Positions 16,371 to 25,122 are shown, counted from the stretch's first letter. The stretch: DNA of 64,000 nt from Tropicibacter oceani (GCF_029958925.1 NZ_CP124616.1:2480001-2544000); one strand, 5' to 3'. Translations and numbers: made by a program. The notes: generated from the sequence alone by a model not told the origin.

Positions 16371-17705
16371 ATGTCCACAGCCATGAAAATTGCCATTGTC
16401 GACGACGAAAAGGACATGCGGCAATCGATCAGCCAGTGGCTGGCCCTGTCGGGCTATGACACCGAAACCTTTGCCAGCGCCGAAGAGGCGCTTGGAACGC
16501 TGGGGGCCGATTACCCGGGCATCGTGATCTCGGACATCAAGATGCCGGGAATGGATGGCATCCAGCTGCTGAAAAAGCTGATGGGCGCGGATTCGGCGCT
16601 GCCGGTGATCATGATCACAGGGCACGGCGACGTCCCCATCGCGGTCGAGGCGATGCGCATCGGCGCCTTCGATTTCCTCGAAAAGCCCTTCAACCCCGAC
16701 CGCATGTCGGAGCTGGCGAAAAAGGCCACGACGGCGCGCCGCCTGACGCTGGACAACCGCGCGCTGCGCCGCGAACTGGCCGGGGGCGAACAGATCATGC
16801 GCAAGCTGATCGGCGCCAGCCCGGTGATGGAACGCCTGCGCGAGGATATCCTGGACCTTGGCCAGGCCGACGGCCACGTCCTGATCGAAGGCGAAACCGG
16901 CACCGGCAAGACCCTGGTCGCCCATGCCCTGCACGCGGTCGGCGCCCGGGCCGGCAAGAAATTCGTCCTCGTCTCCTGCGCGGCGCTTGGCGAAGATACC
17001 CTGCTGCACCGCCTGTTCGGCCCGATGCAGCCCGAAGACAGCCGCCTTCCCGCCATCGAAGAAGCCCGCGGCGGCACGCTGGTCCTCGAGGATATCGAAG
17101 CACTGTCCGACAGTGCCCAGGCCCGGCTGCTGTCGGTGCTGGATGAACAGGGCAACCCGCCCGAAACCCGCATCGTGGCGATCTGCAACCTCCAGGACGA
17201 AGGCCGCACCTGCGAAAGCACCATGCGCCCCGACCTCTACTACCGCCTGGCCGCGCTCAAGATCGTCGTCCCGCCGCTGCGCACGCGCGGCGAGGATATC
17301 CTGACGCTGTTCACCCGCCTGTCCGAACAATACGCCGAGGAATACGGCTGCGACGCGCCCAATGTCTCGGCCCAGGAGGCTGCGCAACTGCTGCAAGCGC
17401 CCTGGCCGGGCAACGTGCGCCAACTGATCAACCTGGCCGAACGCGCGGTCCTGCAATCGCGCCGGGGACAGGGAACGATCGCCTCACTGCTGATGAGCGA
17501 TCACGACCAGATGCAACCGGTGATGACCACCGAAGGCAAACCGCTCAAGGAATACGTCGAGGCCTTCGAACGCATGCTGATCGACAATACCATGCGCCGC
17601 CACAAGGGCTCGATCTCGGCCGTCATGGACGAGCTTTGCCTGCCGCGCCGGACATTGAACGAAAAGATGGCCAAATACGGGTTGCAGCGCGCGGACTACC
17701 TCTGA
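16371..17705 (+). CDS. DctD/NtrC-like response regulator lacking the GAFTGA loop
   Basis: 444 residues. Receiver domain 1-120 with phospho-acceptor Asp55 (ISDIKMPG). AAA+ domain about 145-370 with Walker A GETGTGKT at 174-181. A Fis-type helix-turn-helix is near the end (LCLPRRTLNEKMAKYGLQ). The kinase partner is directly upstream. Unlike DctD/NtrC, the stretch after RLFG (about 216-225) reads PMQPEDSRLPAIEEA: the GAFTGA motif that contacts sigma54 is missing and the loop is shortened. The Walker B region is LVLEDI rather than LFLDEI. By analogy with Rhodobacter capsulatus NtrC, which also lacks GAFTGA, it may work without sigma54. AAGGAAG precedes the start. Confidence 0.85.
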   Translation: MSTAMKIAIVDDEKDMRQSISQWLALSGYDTETFASAEEALGTLGADYPGIVISDIKMPGMDGIQLLKKLMGADSALPVIMITGHGDVPIAVEAMRIGAFDFLEKPFNPDRMSELAKKATTARRLTLDNRALRRELAGGEQIMRKLIGASPVMERLREDILDLGQADGHVLIEGETGTGKTLVAHALHAVGARAGKKFVLVSCAALGEDTLLHRLFGPMQPEDSRLPAIEEARGGTLVLEDIEALSDSAQARLLSVLDEQGNPPETRIVAICNLQDEGRTCESTMRPDLYYRLAALKIVVPPLRTRGEDILTLFTRLSEQYAEEYGCDAPNVSAQEAAQLLQAPWPGNVRQLINLAERAVLQSRRGQGTIASLLMSDHDQMQPVMTTEGKPLKEYVEAFERMLIDNTMRRHKGSISAVMDELCLPRRTLNEKMAKYGLQRADYL

Positions 17706-17754
17706 GCGCATCGCGCGTGTCAACTGCCGGAACGAGGGGCCAGCCCCTCGTGCT

Positions 17755-17827
17755 CCCCGGGATATTTCGGGCACAAAGAAACAAGGCGCCGCGACTGGTG
17801 TTTCTTTGTGCTGAAAATATCCTGGGG
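17755..17827. repeat. Inverted copy pair of a dispersed repeat (CCCCGGGATATTT...CACAAAGAA)
   Basis: Two facing copies form a long imperfect hairpin: 17755-17782 pairs with 17800-17827, including a perfect 12-bp arm GCACAAAGAAAC/GTTTCTTTGTGC and an 8-bp arm GGATATTT/AAATATCC. It lies between the convergent 3' ends of the DctD-like gene and gap. Single relatives occur at about 25666 and 38741. Confidence 0.75.
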
Positions 17828-17870
17828 TGAATGCCGCAGGCAGAGGGGCAAAGCCCCTGCATTTCAGAAC

Positions 17871-17897
17871 AAAAAAGCGCCCGGCTTTTGGCCGGGC
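17871..17897 (-). terminator. Rho-independent terminator after gap
   Basis: Stem GCCCGGC (17879-17885) with GCCGGGC (17891-17897), loop TTTTG, and a run of six T on the minus strand (complement of 17871-17876). It is 25 bases beyond the gap stop. Confidence 0.85.
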
Positions 17898-17922
17898 ACC
17901 GTTTTTAAGGTATGCGGTTTTC

Positions 17923-18927
17923 TCAGTGGAGCAGGCGGCCCATGGCGCCGGCCACGTCGGCCATACGGGCCGAAAAACCCCATTCATTGTCGTACCAGGC
18001 CAGAACGCGGACAAGGCGCGTTCCGGTGACCTTGGTCTGATCGGGCGCGAAGATCGAGCTGTGGGTCGTGTGGTTGAAGTCGATCGAAACCTTGGCTTCG
18101 GGATCGTAGGACAGCACCGATCCCATGCGGCCGGCTGCGGCTTCGGCCACGATTTCGTTCACATTGTCGACGGTCACGTCCCTGGAGGCATAGAAGGTCA
18201 GGTCCACCGCCGAGACGTTCGGGGTGGGCACGCGCATCGCGGTGCCGTCCAGCTTGCCCTTGAGGTTCGGAAGCACTTCGCCAAGGGCCTTGGCAGCGCC
18301 GGTCGAGGTCGGGATCATCGCCATGGCGGCGGCGCGGGCGCGGTACAGGTCGGCGTGGCGGCGGTCCAGTGTCGGCTGGTCGCCGGTATAGCTGTGGATC
18401 GTGGTCATGATGCCGCTTTCGATGCCGATGGCTTCGTCCAGCACCTTGGCCAGCGGCGCCAAGCAGTTGGTGGTGCAGGACCCGTTCGAGATCATGGTAT
18501 CTCCGGCCACCAGGTCACGGTGGTTGACGCCGTAGACGATGGTTTTCTGCACGTTCTTGGCGGGGGCCGAGATCAGCACGGATTTCGCGCCGCGCTGCAT
18601 GTGGCCCGCGGCCTTGGCGCCATCGTTGAACTTGCCGGTGCATTCCAGCACCACGTCGCAGCCGCCCCAATCCAGTTCATCCATATCATACGAGGACATC
18701 ACGTCGATCGGGCCGCGGCCCAGGTCCATGGTGTTTTCCGTCACGCGGACCTGGCCGGGAAAGCGGCCGTGCACGCTGTCGTAGCGCAGCAGGTGGGCGT
18801 GGGTTTCGATCGGGCCGGGGGCGTTGATCTTGACCACCTGTACATCGTTGCGGGCACTTTCCGCGATATGGGCCAAGGTGCAACGGCCAATCCGGCCAAA
18901 TCCGTTGATGCCTACTGTGACGGTCAT
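17923..18927 (-). CDS. gap: Glyceraldehyde-3-phosphate dehydrogenase, type I
   Basis: 334 residues, normal length. N-terminal Rossmann motif INGFGRIGR, catalytic Cys151 in SNGSCTTNC, and the DFNHTTHSS block near the C-terminus. It oxidises glyceraldehyde 3-phosphate to 1,3-bisphosphoglycerate in glycolysis and runs backward in gluconeogenesis. At the end of the second beta strand the usual Asn-Asp is Asn35-Ala36, so the Asp that hydrogen-bonds the adenosine ribose of NAD is absent; relaxed or NADP-favouring cofactor use is possible. GGAGG precedes the ATG. Upstream lie TGTTAGCG-type elements (19013-19080), one of them shared with tkt. Confidence 0.95.
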   Translation of the reverse strand: MTVTVGINGFGRIGRCTLAHIAESARNDVQVVKINAPGPIETHAHLLRYDSVHGRFPGQVRVTENTMDLGRGPIDVMSSYDMDELDWGGCDVVLECTGKFNDGAKAAGHMQRGAKSVLISAPAKNVQKTIVYGVNHRDLVAGDTMISNGSCTTNCLAPLAKVLDEAIGIESGIMTTIHSYTGDQPTLDRRHADLYRARAAAMAMIPTSTGAAKALGEVLPNLKGKLDGTAMRVPTPNVSAVDLTFYASRDVTVDNVNEIVAEAAAGRMGSVLSYDPEAKVSIDFNHTTHSSIFAPDQTKVTGTRLVRVLAWYDNEWGFSARMADVAGAMGRLLH

Positions 18928-19012
18928 GCGCGTGCCTCCAACAAGAAATGTTAAAGGGGGTATACGGTGGCATGCTGCACCTGCAAAGATAAAATATGTC
19001 GATTTGACAGCG

Positions 19013-19080
19013 TGTTAGCGATAAACATGGGGTCGCGCCGACTGATGGCGCTAACGCTTGCTTGGGGTTTGCGTTAACAT
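19013..19080. promoter_or_regulatory. Cluster of (T)GTTAGCG / CGCTAAC half-sites between gap and the DUF808 gene
   Basis: TGTTAGCGATAAACA at 19013-19027, GCGCTAACGC at 19048-19057 and GCGTTAACA at 19071-19079 share one half-site in both orientations. They sit in the divergent promoter region of gap. The TGTTAGCG word recurs upstream of tkt (22288-22295). LacI-family operators have this general shape, and the carbon-metabolism regulator CceR of Rhodobacterales is a candidate by analogy. The identity of the regulator is inference. Confidence 0.45.
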
Positions 19081-19173
19081 CCCTGGCCTGCGCCGCGGTG
19101 GGCAGAATCGGCTATCGGCTTGCGATTTGCCGTCTGCCCGCTAGGGTGCCGGGAACAGATTTGGAGACGCGGT

Positions 19174-20142
19174 ATGAGTGGACTTCTGGCGCTGCTGGAT
19201 GATGTGGCGGGCATTGCAAAGGTGGCTGCGGCCTCGGTCGATGATGTGGCGGCGGCGGCGGCCAAGGCCGGCAGCAAGACGGCGGGCGTGTTGATCGACG
19301 ACGCGGCAGTGACGCCGAAATACGTGCACGGGTTCGAACCGGCCCGCGAATTGCCGATCATCTGGCGCATTGCGCGCGGCTCGTTCTTCAACAAGCTGGT
19401 GATCTTGTTGCCTGCGGCCTTGCTGCTGGCCAGTTTCGCGCCGTGGATGGTGCCGCCCTTGCTGATCCTGGGGGGCAGCTATCTGTGTTTCGAAGGCGCG
19501 GAAAAGATCGTGCATGTGCTGATGCCGCATGATGACCATTCGGGCGGCCCGGATGGCAGCCATGACATCGGCGATCCGATGCATCTTGAGGAACAGAAGA
19601 TCAAGGGCGCGATCAAGACGGATTTCATCCTGTCCGCCGAGATCATGACCATCGCGCTTTCGGTGATCGACAGCCCGAACATCTGGATGCAGGCGGCGAC
19701 GCTGGCGCTGGTCGGGGTGATGATCACCGTGGCCGTCTATGGTGCGGTGGCGGTGATCGTCAAGATGGACGACATCGGGCTGTGGTTGTCGCAGGTCGGC
19801 AGGCTGGGGCTGACGCGGGCACTGGGGCGCGGGATCGTCAAGTTCATGCCCTGGCTGCTGAAGGGGCTGACCATCGTCGGCACGGCGGCGATGCTTTGGG
19901 TGGGCGGGTCGATCATCATCCATTCGCTGGCGCAGATGGGATGGCACATGCCCGAAGAGACGATCCATGACATTGCCGTGGCCTATGGCAACCACCAGCC
20001 CGCGCTGGAATGGATGATCACCGCCGGGATCGACTTTGTCCTGGGGCTGGCCTGGGGGCTGGTGCTGATCCCCGTGGGGGTCAAGATCGTGGCGCCGATC
20101 TGGGGCGCGCTGTTTGGCGGCGAAAAGTCCGAAGCGCATTGA
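19174..20142 (+). CDS. DUF808 (YedI-type) inner-membrane protein
   Basis: 322 residues opening MSGLLALLDDVAGIAKVAA, the characteristic start of the DUF808 family, followed by ALLIDDAAVTPKYV-like text and several membrane helices (about residues 75-115, 165-200, 230-265, 285-310). A conserved His/Asp-rich stretch (MPHDDHSGG) lies near residue 125. The family has no established function; E. coli YedI is the best-known member. The ATG at 19174 is backed by GGAGA; earlier in-frame starts add a Cys-rich tail outside the family. It ends convergent with tkt. Confidence 0.85.
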   Translation: MSGLLALLDDVAGIAKVAAASVDDVAAAAAKAGSKTAGVLIDDAAVTPKYVHGFEPARELPIIWRIARGSFFNKLVILLPAALLLASFAPWMVPPLLILGGSYLCFEGAEKIVHVLMPHDDHSGGPDGSHDIGDPMHLEEQKIKGAIKTDFILSAEIMTIALSVIDSPNIWMQAATLALVGVMITVAVYGAVAVIVKMDDIGLWLSQVGRLGLTRALGRGIVKFMPWLLKGLTIVGTAAMLWVGGSIIIHSLAQMGWHMPEETIHDIAVAYGNHQPALEWMITAGIDFVLGLAWGLVLIPVGVKIVAPIWGALFGGEKSEAH

Positions 20143-20188
20143 CCGAAGGCCCCGTAGCCGCTTTGCGCGGCACGGCGTGACAATGAAA

Positions 20189-20212
20189 AGGGCCGGGGAA
20201 ATCCCCGGCCCT
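20189..20212. terminator. Bidirectional terminator between the DUF808 gene and tkt
   Basis: Perfect 10-bp stem AGGGCCGGGG (20189-20198) with CCCCGGCCCT (20203-20212), 4-nt loop. On the minus strand TTTCATTG follows (for tkt); on the plus strand the tail is weaker (GTGTCGTTTC). Confidence 0.8.
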
Positions 20213-20234
20213 GTGTCGTTTCTGGTGGCAGGCC

Positions 20235-22253
20235 TCAGCCCAGAAGGGCGCGGACCTTGGCGGCAACGTTGTCTGCCGTGATGCCGAACTTTTCGTACAG
20301 GGTTTCCGCCGGGGCCGAGGCGCCAAAGCGGTCCATGCCGACGAAATCGGCCTTGGCTTCGCGGCCACGCTCGCCCAGCAGCCAGCGGTCCCAGCCCTGA
20401 CGCACGGCAGCCTCGACCCCCACGCGGACGGGGCCGGCGGGCAGGATGCGCTTGCGATAGGCTTCGTCCTGCTGCGCGAACAGCTCCATGCAGGGCATGG
20501 AGACGACGCGGGTGCCGATGCCTTCCGCCTGCAGCGCGTCGCGCGCGGCCAGGGCAATTTCGACCTCGGAGCCGGTGGCGATGATGATCGCCTGACGCTT
20601 GCCCTCGGCCTCGGCCAGCACATAGGCGCCTTTTTCCACGAGGTTCGAGTTCTTGTGCTCAAGCCGCACGGTCGGCAGGTTCTGGCGCGTCAGCGACAGC
20701 ACCGACGGCGTGCCGGTCTGGCGCAGCGCGATTTCCCAGGCCTCGGCGGTTTCCACCGCATCCGCAGGGCGGAAGACCAGCGTGTTCGGCGTGGCGCGGC
20801 TGATGGCCAGATGTTCCACCGGCTGGTGGGTCGGGCCGTCTTCGCCCAGACCGATGCTGTCGTGGGTCATGACAAAGATCGTCGGGGTCTTCATCAGGGC
20901 GGCCAGGCGCATCGGCGGGCGGGCATAGTCGGTAAAGGCCATGAAGGTGCCGCCATAGGGGCGCACACCGCCGTGCAGCGACATGCCGTTCATCGCCGAG
21001 GCCATGCCGTGTTCACGGATGCCCCAATAGATGTAGCGGCCCTTGCGGTTGTCGGTGTCGAACACACCCATGTCACCGGTCAGCGTGTTGTTCGACCCGG
21101 TCAGGTCGGCCGAGCCGCCGATGGTTTCCGGCATGATCGGGTTGATCACCTCAAGCGCCATTTCCGAGGCCTTGCGGGTCGCAACCTTGGGCGCGTTTTC
21201 CGAGATCTGCTTTTTCAGCGCCTTGATGGTCGCCGACAGCTTCTTGGGCGCTTCGCCGTTCATCACGCGGGCGAATTCGGCCTGACGCTGGGCGCTGACC
21301 TCATTCAGGCGGGCTTCCCACTCGGCGCGGTCGGCGGCGCCGCGCGATCCGGTGGCTTCCCACCAGGATTTGATGTCGGCGGGCACTTCGAAGGGGCCGG
21401 TTTTCCAGCCCCAGTTGTCCTTGGCCGCGGTGTTCTGATCGGCGTTGGTCAGCGCGCCGTGACCCTTGGAGGTGTCCTGCGCCGCGTGACCCAGCGCGAT
21501 ATGCGTCTTGCAGGCGATCATCGACGGGGATTTCGATTTCTTGGCGGCGATGATCGCGGCGTCGATGGCCACGGGGTCATGGCCGTCGATTTCCTGCACA
21601 TGCCAGCCCGAGGCCTTGAAACGCTTGACCTGGTCGGTGCGGTCCGACAGCGACACCTTGCCGTCGATGGTGATGTCGTTGTTGTCCCAAAAGACGATCA
21701 GCTTACCCAGGCCATAGCGACCGGCCAGGCCGATGGCCTCTTGCGACACGCCTTCCATCAGGCAGCCGTCACCGGCGATGACATAGGTATAGTGATCGAC
21801 CAGTTTTTTGCCGAACCGTGCGCGCAGCATTTCCTCGGCCATGGCGAAACCGACGGAATTGGCGATGCCCTGACCCAAGGGGCCGGTGGTGGTTTCGACA
21901 CCCTTGAGCAGGAAGTTTTCCGGGTGGCCAGCGGTCTTGGCGCCCCACTGGCGGAAGTTCTTGACCTGGTCCAGCGTCACCTCGGGGTCGCCCGACAGAT
22001 ACAGCAGCGCATACAGCAGCATCGAGCCATGGCCCGCCGACAGGATGAACCGGTCGCGGTCATGCCATTCGGGGTTCTGCGCGTCATACTTCAGGTGGTT
22101 GCCATAAAGCACGGTGGCGACGTCGGCCATGCCGATGGGCATGCCGGTGTGGCCGGAATTGGCGGCGGCCACGGCGTCAAGCGCCAGGGCGCGGATGGCG
22201 GTGGCGCGCATCCAGTGATCGGGATTGCTGCTGCGAAGCTCTTGGATATCCAC
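20235..22253 (-). CDS. tkt: Transketolase
   Basis: 672 residues, full length. Thiamine-diphosphate motif [18 protein letters not shown]...[10 protein letters not shown] is near residues 155-190, and the pyrimidine-binding and C-terminal transketolase domains follow ([15 protein letters not shown] near 470). It moves two-carbon units in the pentose phosphate pathway and, where present, the Calvin cycle. The start is GTG at 22253 with AAGGA eight bases upstream. A TGTTAGCG element shared with the gap promoter region lies about 40 bases upstream, which suggests joint control of central carbon genes. Confidence 0.96.
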   Translation of the reverse strand: MDIQELRSSNPDHWMRATAIRALALDAVAAANSGHTGMPIGMADVATVLYGNHLKYDAQNPEWHDRDRFILSAGHGSMLLYALLYLSGDPEVTLDQVKNFRQWGAKTAGHPENFLLKGVETTTGPLGQGIANSVGFAMAEEMLRARFGKKLVDHYTYVIAGDGCLMEGVSQEAIGLAGRYGLGKLIVFWDNNDITIDGKVSLSDRTDQVKRFKASGWHVQEIDGHDPVAIDAAIIAAKKSKSPSMIACKTHIALGHAAQDTSKGHGALTNADQNTAAKDNWGWKTGPFEVPADIKSWWEATGSRGAADRAEWEARLNEVSAQRQAEFARVMNGEAPKKLSATIKALKKQISENAPKVATRKASEMALEVINPIMPETIGGSADLTGSNNTLTGDMGVFDTDNRKGRYIYWGIREHGMASAMNGMSLHGGVRPYGGTFMAFTDYARPPMRLAALMKTPTIFVMTHDSIGLGEDGPTHQPVEHLAISRATPNTLVFRPADAVETAEAWEIALRQTGTPSVLSLTRQNLPTVRLEHKNSNLVEKGAYVLAEAEGKRQAIIIATGSEVEIALAARDALQAEGIGTRVVSMPCMELFAQQDEAYRKRILPAGPVRVGVEAAVRQGWDRWLLGERGREAKADFVGMDRFGASAPAETLYEKFGITADNVAAKVRALLG

Positions 22254-22287
22254 GGGTGTCGTCCTTACAGGGCTGCGGGTTCAGGAT

Positions 22288-22301
22288 TGTTAGCGGTTTC
22301 A
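22288..22301. promoter_or_regulatory. TGTTAGCG element upstream of tkt
   Basis: TGTTAGCGGTTTCA lies 35 bases upstream of the tkt start codon (on the plus-strand orientation). The first eight bases are identical to the element upstream of gap at 19013. A shared operator is inferred from two occurrences next to two carbon-metabolism genes. Confidence 0.4.
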
Positions 22302-22492
22302 GGCTCAATAGCAGCGTGACGGGGAAGATCAAGCGCGGTGGCACGGCAGGTTGCCACATCGGTTGAAGACCGCCGCCCAAGTCCCTGATACACAAGGGGG
22401 CGCAATTTTCCCGTGCAGTTGCTAAACTTGCGGGCAAAGGTCCAAAAGCGATTCGGTCGTGCAAGGGCCGCAAGACGTGTGAGGGGAGCAGA

Positions 22493-23143
22493 ATGGCTCA
22501 GATAGACGAGTTGCAGGCGCGGATCACCCGGGCGCTGGACAGGATCGGCACCGGTCTGGACCGGTGGGAACCGGCCGCCGTGAACGCCGAACTGGCGGCG
22601 ATGCGGGCGCAAACCGAAAAGTCGATGCAAGAGGCCGAAGAGGCCCGCAATGCCCTGGCCGAACTGCAGGCCGCCATCGAGGCCGCCCCGGAGCCCGAAC
22701 CCGAACCGGCCCCCGAACCTTCCGCGCCGCAGGCCGATCCCGAAGAACTGGCGCAGCTGCGCGAGGCGCTCGAGGATGAAAAGCTGGCCAATGCCCAGCT
22801 TGAGGAACGCCTGCGCACCCTTGGCGAACGCCAAAGCGGCGAAACCGCTGCCCTGCGCGAACAGGTTGCCTCGCAGCGCGAAGGGCTGGCACAGCTGGAC
22901 AGCGATCTGCAACAGCTGCGCAACGCCAATGCCGCGCTGCGCGAAACCAGCGCCGCCCTGCGTGCCGCCAATGCCCAGGGCGTCGGCGACGCCGAGCTGA
23001 TCAACCAGGCCATGCAGGCCGAACTGGATGCCCTGCGCGCCGACCGCGCCACCGAAACCGCCGAGGCCCGCGCCGTCCTGTCGGCGCTGGCGCCGCTGTT
23101 GGGCGCCGAACCCGCACCCGGCCAAGCAGAGGAGAGCGCCTGA
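22493..23143 (+). CDS. Coiled-coil protein upstream of zapA
   Basis: 216 residues, almost entirely Ala, Glu, Leu, Gln and Arg in heptad pattern. A helix at about 1-65, a Pro/Glu linker (EAAPEPEPEPAPEPSAP) near 70-85, and a long coiled coil from about 90 to 200. No signal peptide or membrane segment, so it is cytoplasmic. Its stop overlaps the zapA start (TGATG), indicating translational coupling. A role with ZapA at the FtsZ ring, in the manner of a ZapB-like bridging protein, is inferred from this linkage and shape, not from sequence similarity. GGGGAG supports the start. Confidence 0.75.
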   Translation: MAQIDELQARITRALDRIGTGLDRWEPAAVNAELAAMRAQTEKSMQEAEEARNALAELQAAIEAAPEPEPEPAPEPSAPQADPEELAQLREALEDEKLANAQLEERLRTLGERQSGETAALREQVASQREGLAQLDSDLQQLRNANAALRETSAALRAANAQGVGDAELINQAMQAELDALRADRATETAEARAVLSALAPLLGAEPAPGQAEESA

Positions 23144-23550
23144 TGTCGATCCAGCTCGAAGTCCCGATCACCATTGGCGGGCGCACCTTCGAAGTGGCCT
23201 GCCAGCAGGGCGAAGAACAGTTCCTGGTTTCGGCCGCCGCGCTTCTGGACGCCGAGGCGCAGGTGCTGGTGAACCAGATCGGGCGTATGCCCGAAGCGCG
23301 GATGCTGCTGATGGCCGGTCTGATGCTGGCGGACAAGACCGCCGGTCTCGAAGAGCGCCTGCGCGAAGCCGAAGACCACCTTTCGGCGCTCAAGAGCGAG
23401 CTGAAGGAACTGCGCGACATGCCGCCGCCCGATCCGGTGCAGGTCGAAGTGCCGGTGATCCCCGATGACGTCACCGACGCGCTGGCCGAAATCGCCGCCC
23501 GCGCCGAGGCGCTGGCCGAAACCGTGGATGAAAAGCGCCAGGCCAGCTGA
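23143..23550 (+). CDS. zapA: Cell division protein ZapA
   Basis: 135 residues. The N-terminal ~100 residues match ZapA: MSIQLEVPITIGGRTFEVAC, then LLDAEAQVLVNQIGRMPEARMLLMAGLMLADKT and a C-terminal coiled coil. ZapA binds and bundles FtsZ protofilaments at mid-cell. A Pro-rich stretch (MPPPDPVQVEVPVIPDD) and another helix extend the C-terminus beyond the usual ~110 residues. It is coupled to the coiled-coil gene upstream and followed by a strong terminator. Confidence 0.9.
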   Translation: MSIQLEVPITIGGRTFEVACQQGEEQFLVSAAALLDAEAQVLVNQIGRMPEARMLLMAGLMLADKTAGLEERLREAEDHLSALKSELKELRDMPPPDPVQVEVPVIPDDVTDALAEIAARAEALAETVDEKRQAS

Positions 23551-23585
23551 CCCGCGCCCGCGCGCCGGTCACAAGGCCCAAAAGA

Positions 23586-23614
23586 AAAGCGCCCCGAAGA
23601 AGGGGCGCTTTTTA
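23586..23614. terminator. Bidirectional terminator between zapA and grxD
   Basis: Perfect 11-bp stem AAAAGCGCCCC (23586-23596) with GGGGCGCTTTT (23603-23613), 6-nt loop, T-rich on both strands. It serves the convergent zapA and grxD transcripts. Confidence 0.9.
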
Positions 23615-23638
23615 TTTCAAACGGTTATGCGGTGATCT

Positions 23639-24001
23639 TCAGGCGTTGGCTTCACGGATCTTGTCGGCGGCGTCCTTGTCATAGGCAACGCCGTTCTGCT
23701 CCAGCAGCTGGTCCAGTTCGCCCGACAGGGTCATTTCCGTGATGATGTCGCAGCCGCCGACGAATTCGCCCTTGACGTAAAGCTGCGGAATGGTCGGCCA
23801 GTCGGAATAATCCTTGATGCCCTGGCGGATGGTTTCGTCTTCCAGCACGTTCACGTCGGTGAACTCGATCCCCATGTAGTTCAACACCCCCGCCACGCGG
23901 CTGGAAAATCCGCACTGCGGCGCCATTTTGGTGCCTTTCATGAAAAGCACCACGTCGTTGGATTTGACGGTCTGGTCGATCTGGGTCTTTGCGTCGCTCA
24001 T
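23639..24001 (-). CDS. grxD: Monothiol glutaredoxin, Grx4/GrxD family
   Basis: 120 residues with the CGFS active site (PQCGFSSRV) near residue 30, the [19 protein letters not shown] block and GGCDI, all typical of Grx4. These proteins carry a [2Fe-2S] cluster with glutathione and pass it on, often with BolA. The bolA gene lies two genes upstream in the same unit. Its start overlaps the stop of the small membrane gene (ATGA), which supports coupled translation. Confidence 0.95.
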   Translation of the reverse strand: MSDAKTQIDQTVKSNDVVLFMKGTKMAPQCGFSSRVAGVLNYMGIEFTDVNVLEDETIRQGIKDYSDWPTIPQLYVKGEFVGGCDIITEMTLSGELDQLLEQNGVAYDKDAADKIREANA

Positions 24002-24240
24002 TTCTTTGCGTCCTTGGGTATGAAGAGTTTTGCGTAATCCTGTGGATCGCGCGGGATTTTCCAGCTTTGCGAATGCCCGCCGCCCATGCCGGATTGATAG
24101 TCGGACCGAAGTTCGTGAAAGCCCTTGCCCGGCGCGCTGCCACGGCTGCCGGGCGATTGCCGCCCCGCCGAAATCGCCAGCAGCGCCGTCACCACGACGA
24201 TCAGCGCAACCAGGATCAGCACGACGGCAACCGGGTCCAT
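23998..24240 (-). CDS. Small single-pass membrane protein between bolA and grxD
   Basis: 80 residues. One hydrophobic helix ([19 protein letters not shown], about 4-22) at the N-terminus, then a Gly/Ser-rich polar tail ending [16 protein letters not shown]. Its start is one base after the bolA stop and its stop overlaps the grxD start (ATGA), so the three genes are one coupled unit. No known family recognised. Conservation of this packing would point to a part in Fe-S or redox handling at the membrane, but that is speculation. Confidence 0.75.
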   Translation of the reverse strand: MDPVAVVLILVALIVVVTALLAISAGRQSPGSRGSAPGKGFHELRSDYQSGMGGGHSQSWKIPRDPQDYAKLFIPKDAKK

Positions 24241-24241
24241 G

Positions 24242-24478
24242 TCAGTCGGGCGCCTTGGTGGTCAGCGCCAGCGCATGCAGGGCGCCGTCGGGGCCGTCCA
24301 TCTTGCCCTTCAGCGCCGCATAGACCGCGCGCTGCTGCTGGACGCGATTCTTGCCGCGAAAGCTTTCGTCGATGACCATGGCGGACATGTGCACGCCGTC
24401 GTCGCCGGCGATCTCGATCGTCGCGTCGGGAAAGGTTTCGCGCAAGAGCTGTTCGATTTCATGAGCCTGCATTGGCAT
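24242..24478 (-). CDS. BolA-family protein
   Basis: 78 residues with the BolA fold: QLLRETFPDATIEIAGDDGVHMSAMVIDESF, then GKNRVQQQRAVYAALKGKM and ALHALALTT. The short form, partner of CGFS glutaredoxins, matches the grxD gene downstream; together they bind a [2Fe-2S] cluster and take part in iron sensing or cluster delivery. The ATG at 24478 is chosen over the one two codons later because GGAGG is eight bases before it. First gene of a three-gene unit. Confidence 0.9.
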   Translation of the reverse strand: MPMQAHEIEQLLRETFPDATIEIAGDDGVHMSAMVIDESFRGKNRVQQQRAVYAALKGKMDGPDGALHALALTTKAPD

Positions 24479-24618
24479 GCCGGGCGCCTCCGAGTGGTTC
24501 CTGAGTGTTTCTGTCCCAGAGGTAGTGCGCCGCGGGGCAGGGCGCAAGCCAAACCGCCGCGCAAAGGCGCCTGCGCGGGCGAAATGCCCGCTGTTTGCCC
24601 GGGGGCGCGTTTGGGGCC

Positions 24619-25122
24619 TCAGCGGCGCGAGGTGCGGATGTTGCTGCGCGATTTGACGCGGATGTCACGGATGCCGGCCAGCTGCTGATCGGTCAGCCAA
24701 AGCGCCACGGTAAAGGTGCGCGAATTGCTGCTGCCCTGGGCCGCGTTGATCTGCAAGGCCCTGAAATCATAGGTCAGCGTATCCGCATCGCTTTCGGCAT
24801 CGACCTTCACGAGGCGCAGCTCGAACGGCCCCTGGCGGTCCGACACGCCGGTGGCGCGAATGATCGCCCCGCCGGGACGGCGCTCGACCAGCAGTTCGGT
24901 GACCTCACCGATCAGCGTGCCCTGGTAGGCCTCGGGCTGGTTGCTGCGAAAGATCGACACGCGCCGCCGCGGGATCAGCGGGTTGTCGACGCTTTCGCTG
25001 GCAACGGGCTGCGACGTGCTGCGCCCGAACCAGTTCATCGGATTGAGGCGCGAGTCGCGAAGCCCGCCACAGCTGGTCAACACCAACGTGGAAAGAACGA
25101 GGACCGTAACAGATTTCTTCAT
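24619..25122 (-). CDS. Putative lipoprotein of unknown function
   Basis: 167 residues. The N-terminus MKKSVTVLVLSTLVLTSCGG has a positively charged start, a hydrophobic core and a lipobox LTSC (Cys at 18), so it is probably a lipid-anchored periplasmic protein. The mature part has a beta-rich middle (GTLIGEVTELLVERRPGGAI) and an Arg-rich end. I do not recognise a named family; similar lipoproteins are common near Fe-S and suf genes in relatives. It is divergent from the SufE-family gene with 119 bases between. Confidence 0.75.
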   Translation of the reverse strand: MKKSVTVLVLSTLVLTSCGGLRDSRLNPMNWFGRSTSQPVASESVDNPLIPRRRVSIFRSNQPEAYQGTLIGEVTELLVERRPGGAIIRATGVSDRQGPFELRLVKVDAESDADTLTYDFRALQINAAQGSSNSRTFTVALWLTDQQLAGIRDIRVKSRSNIRTSRR

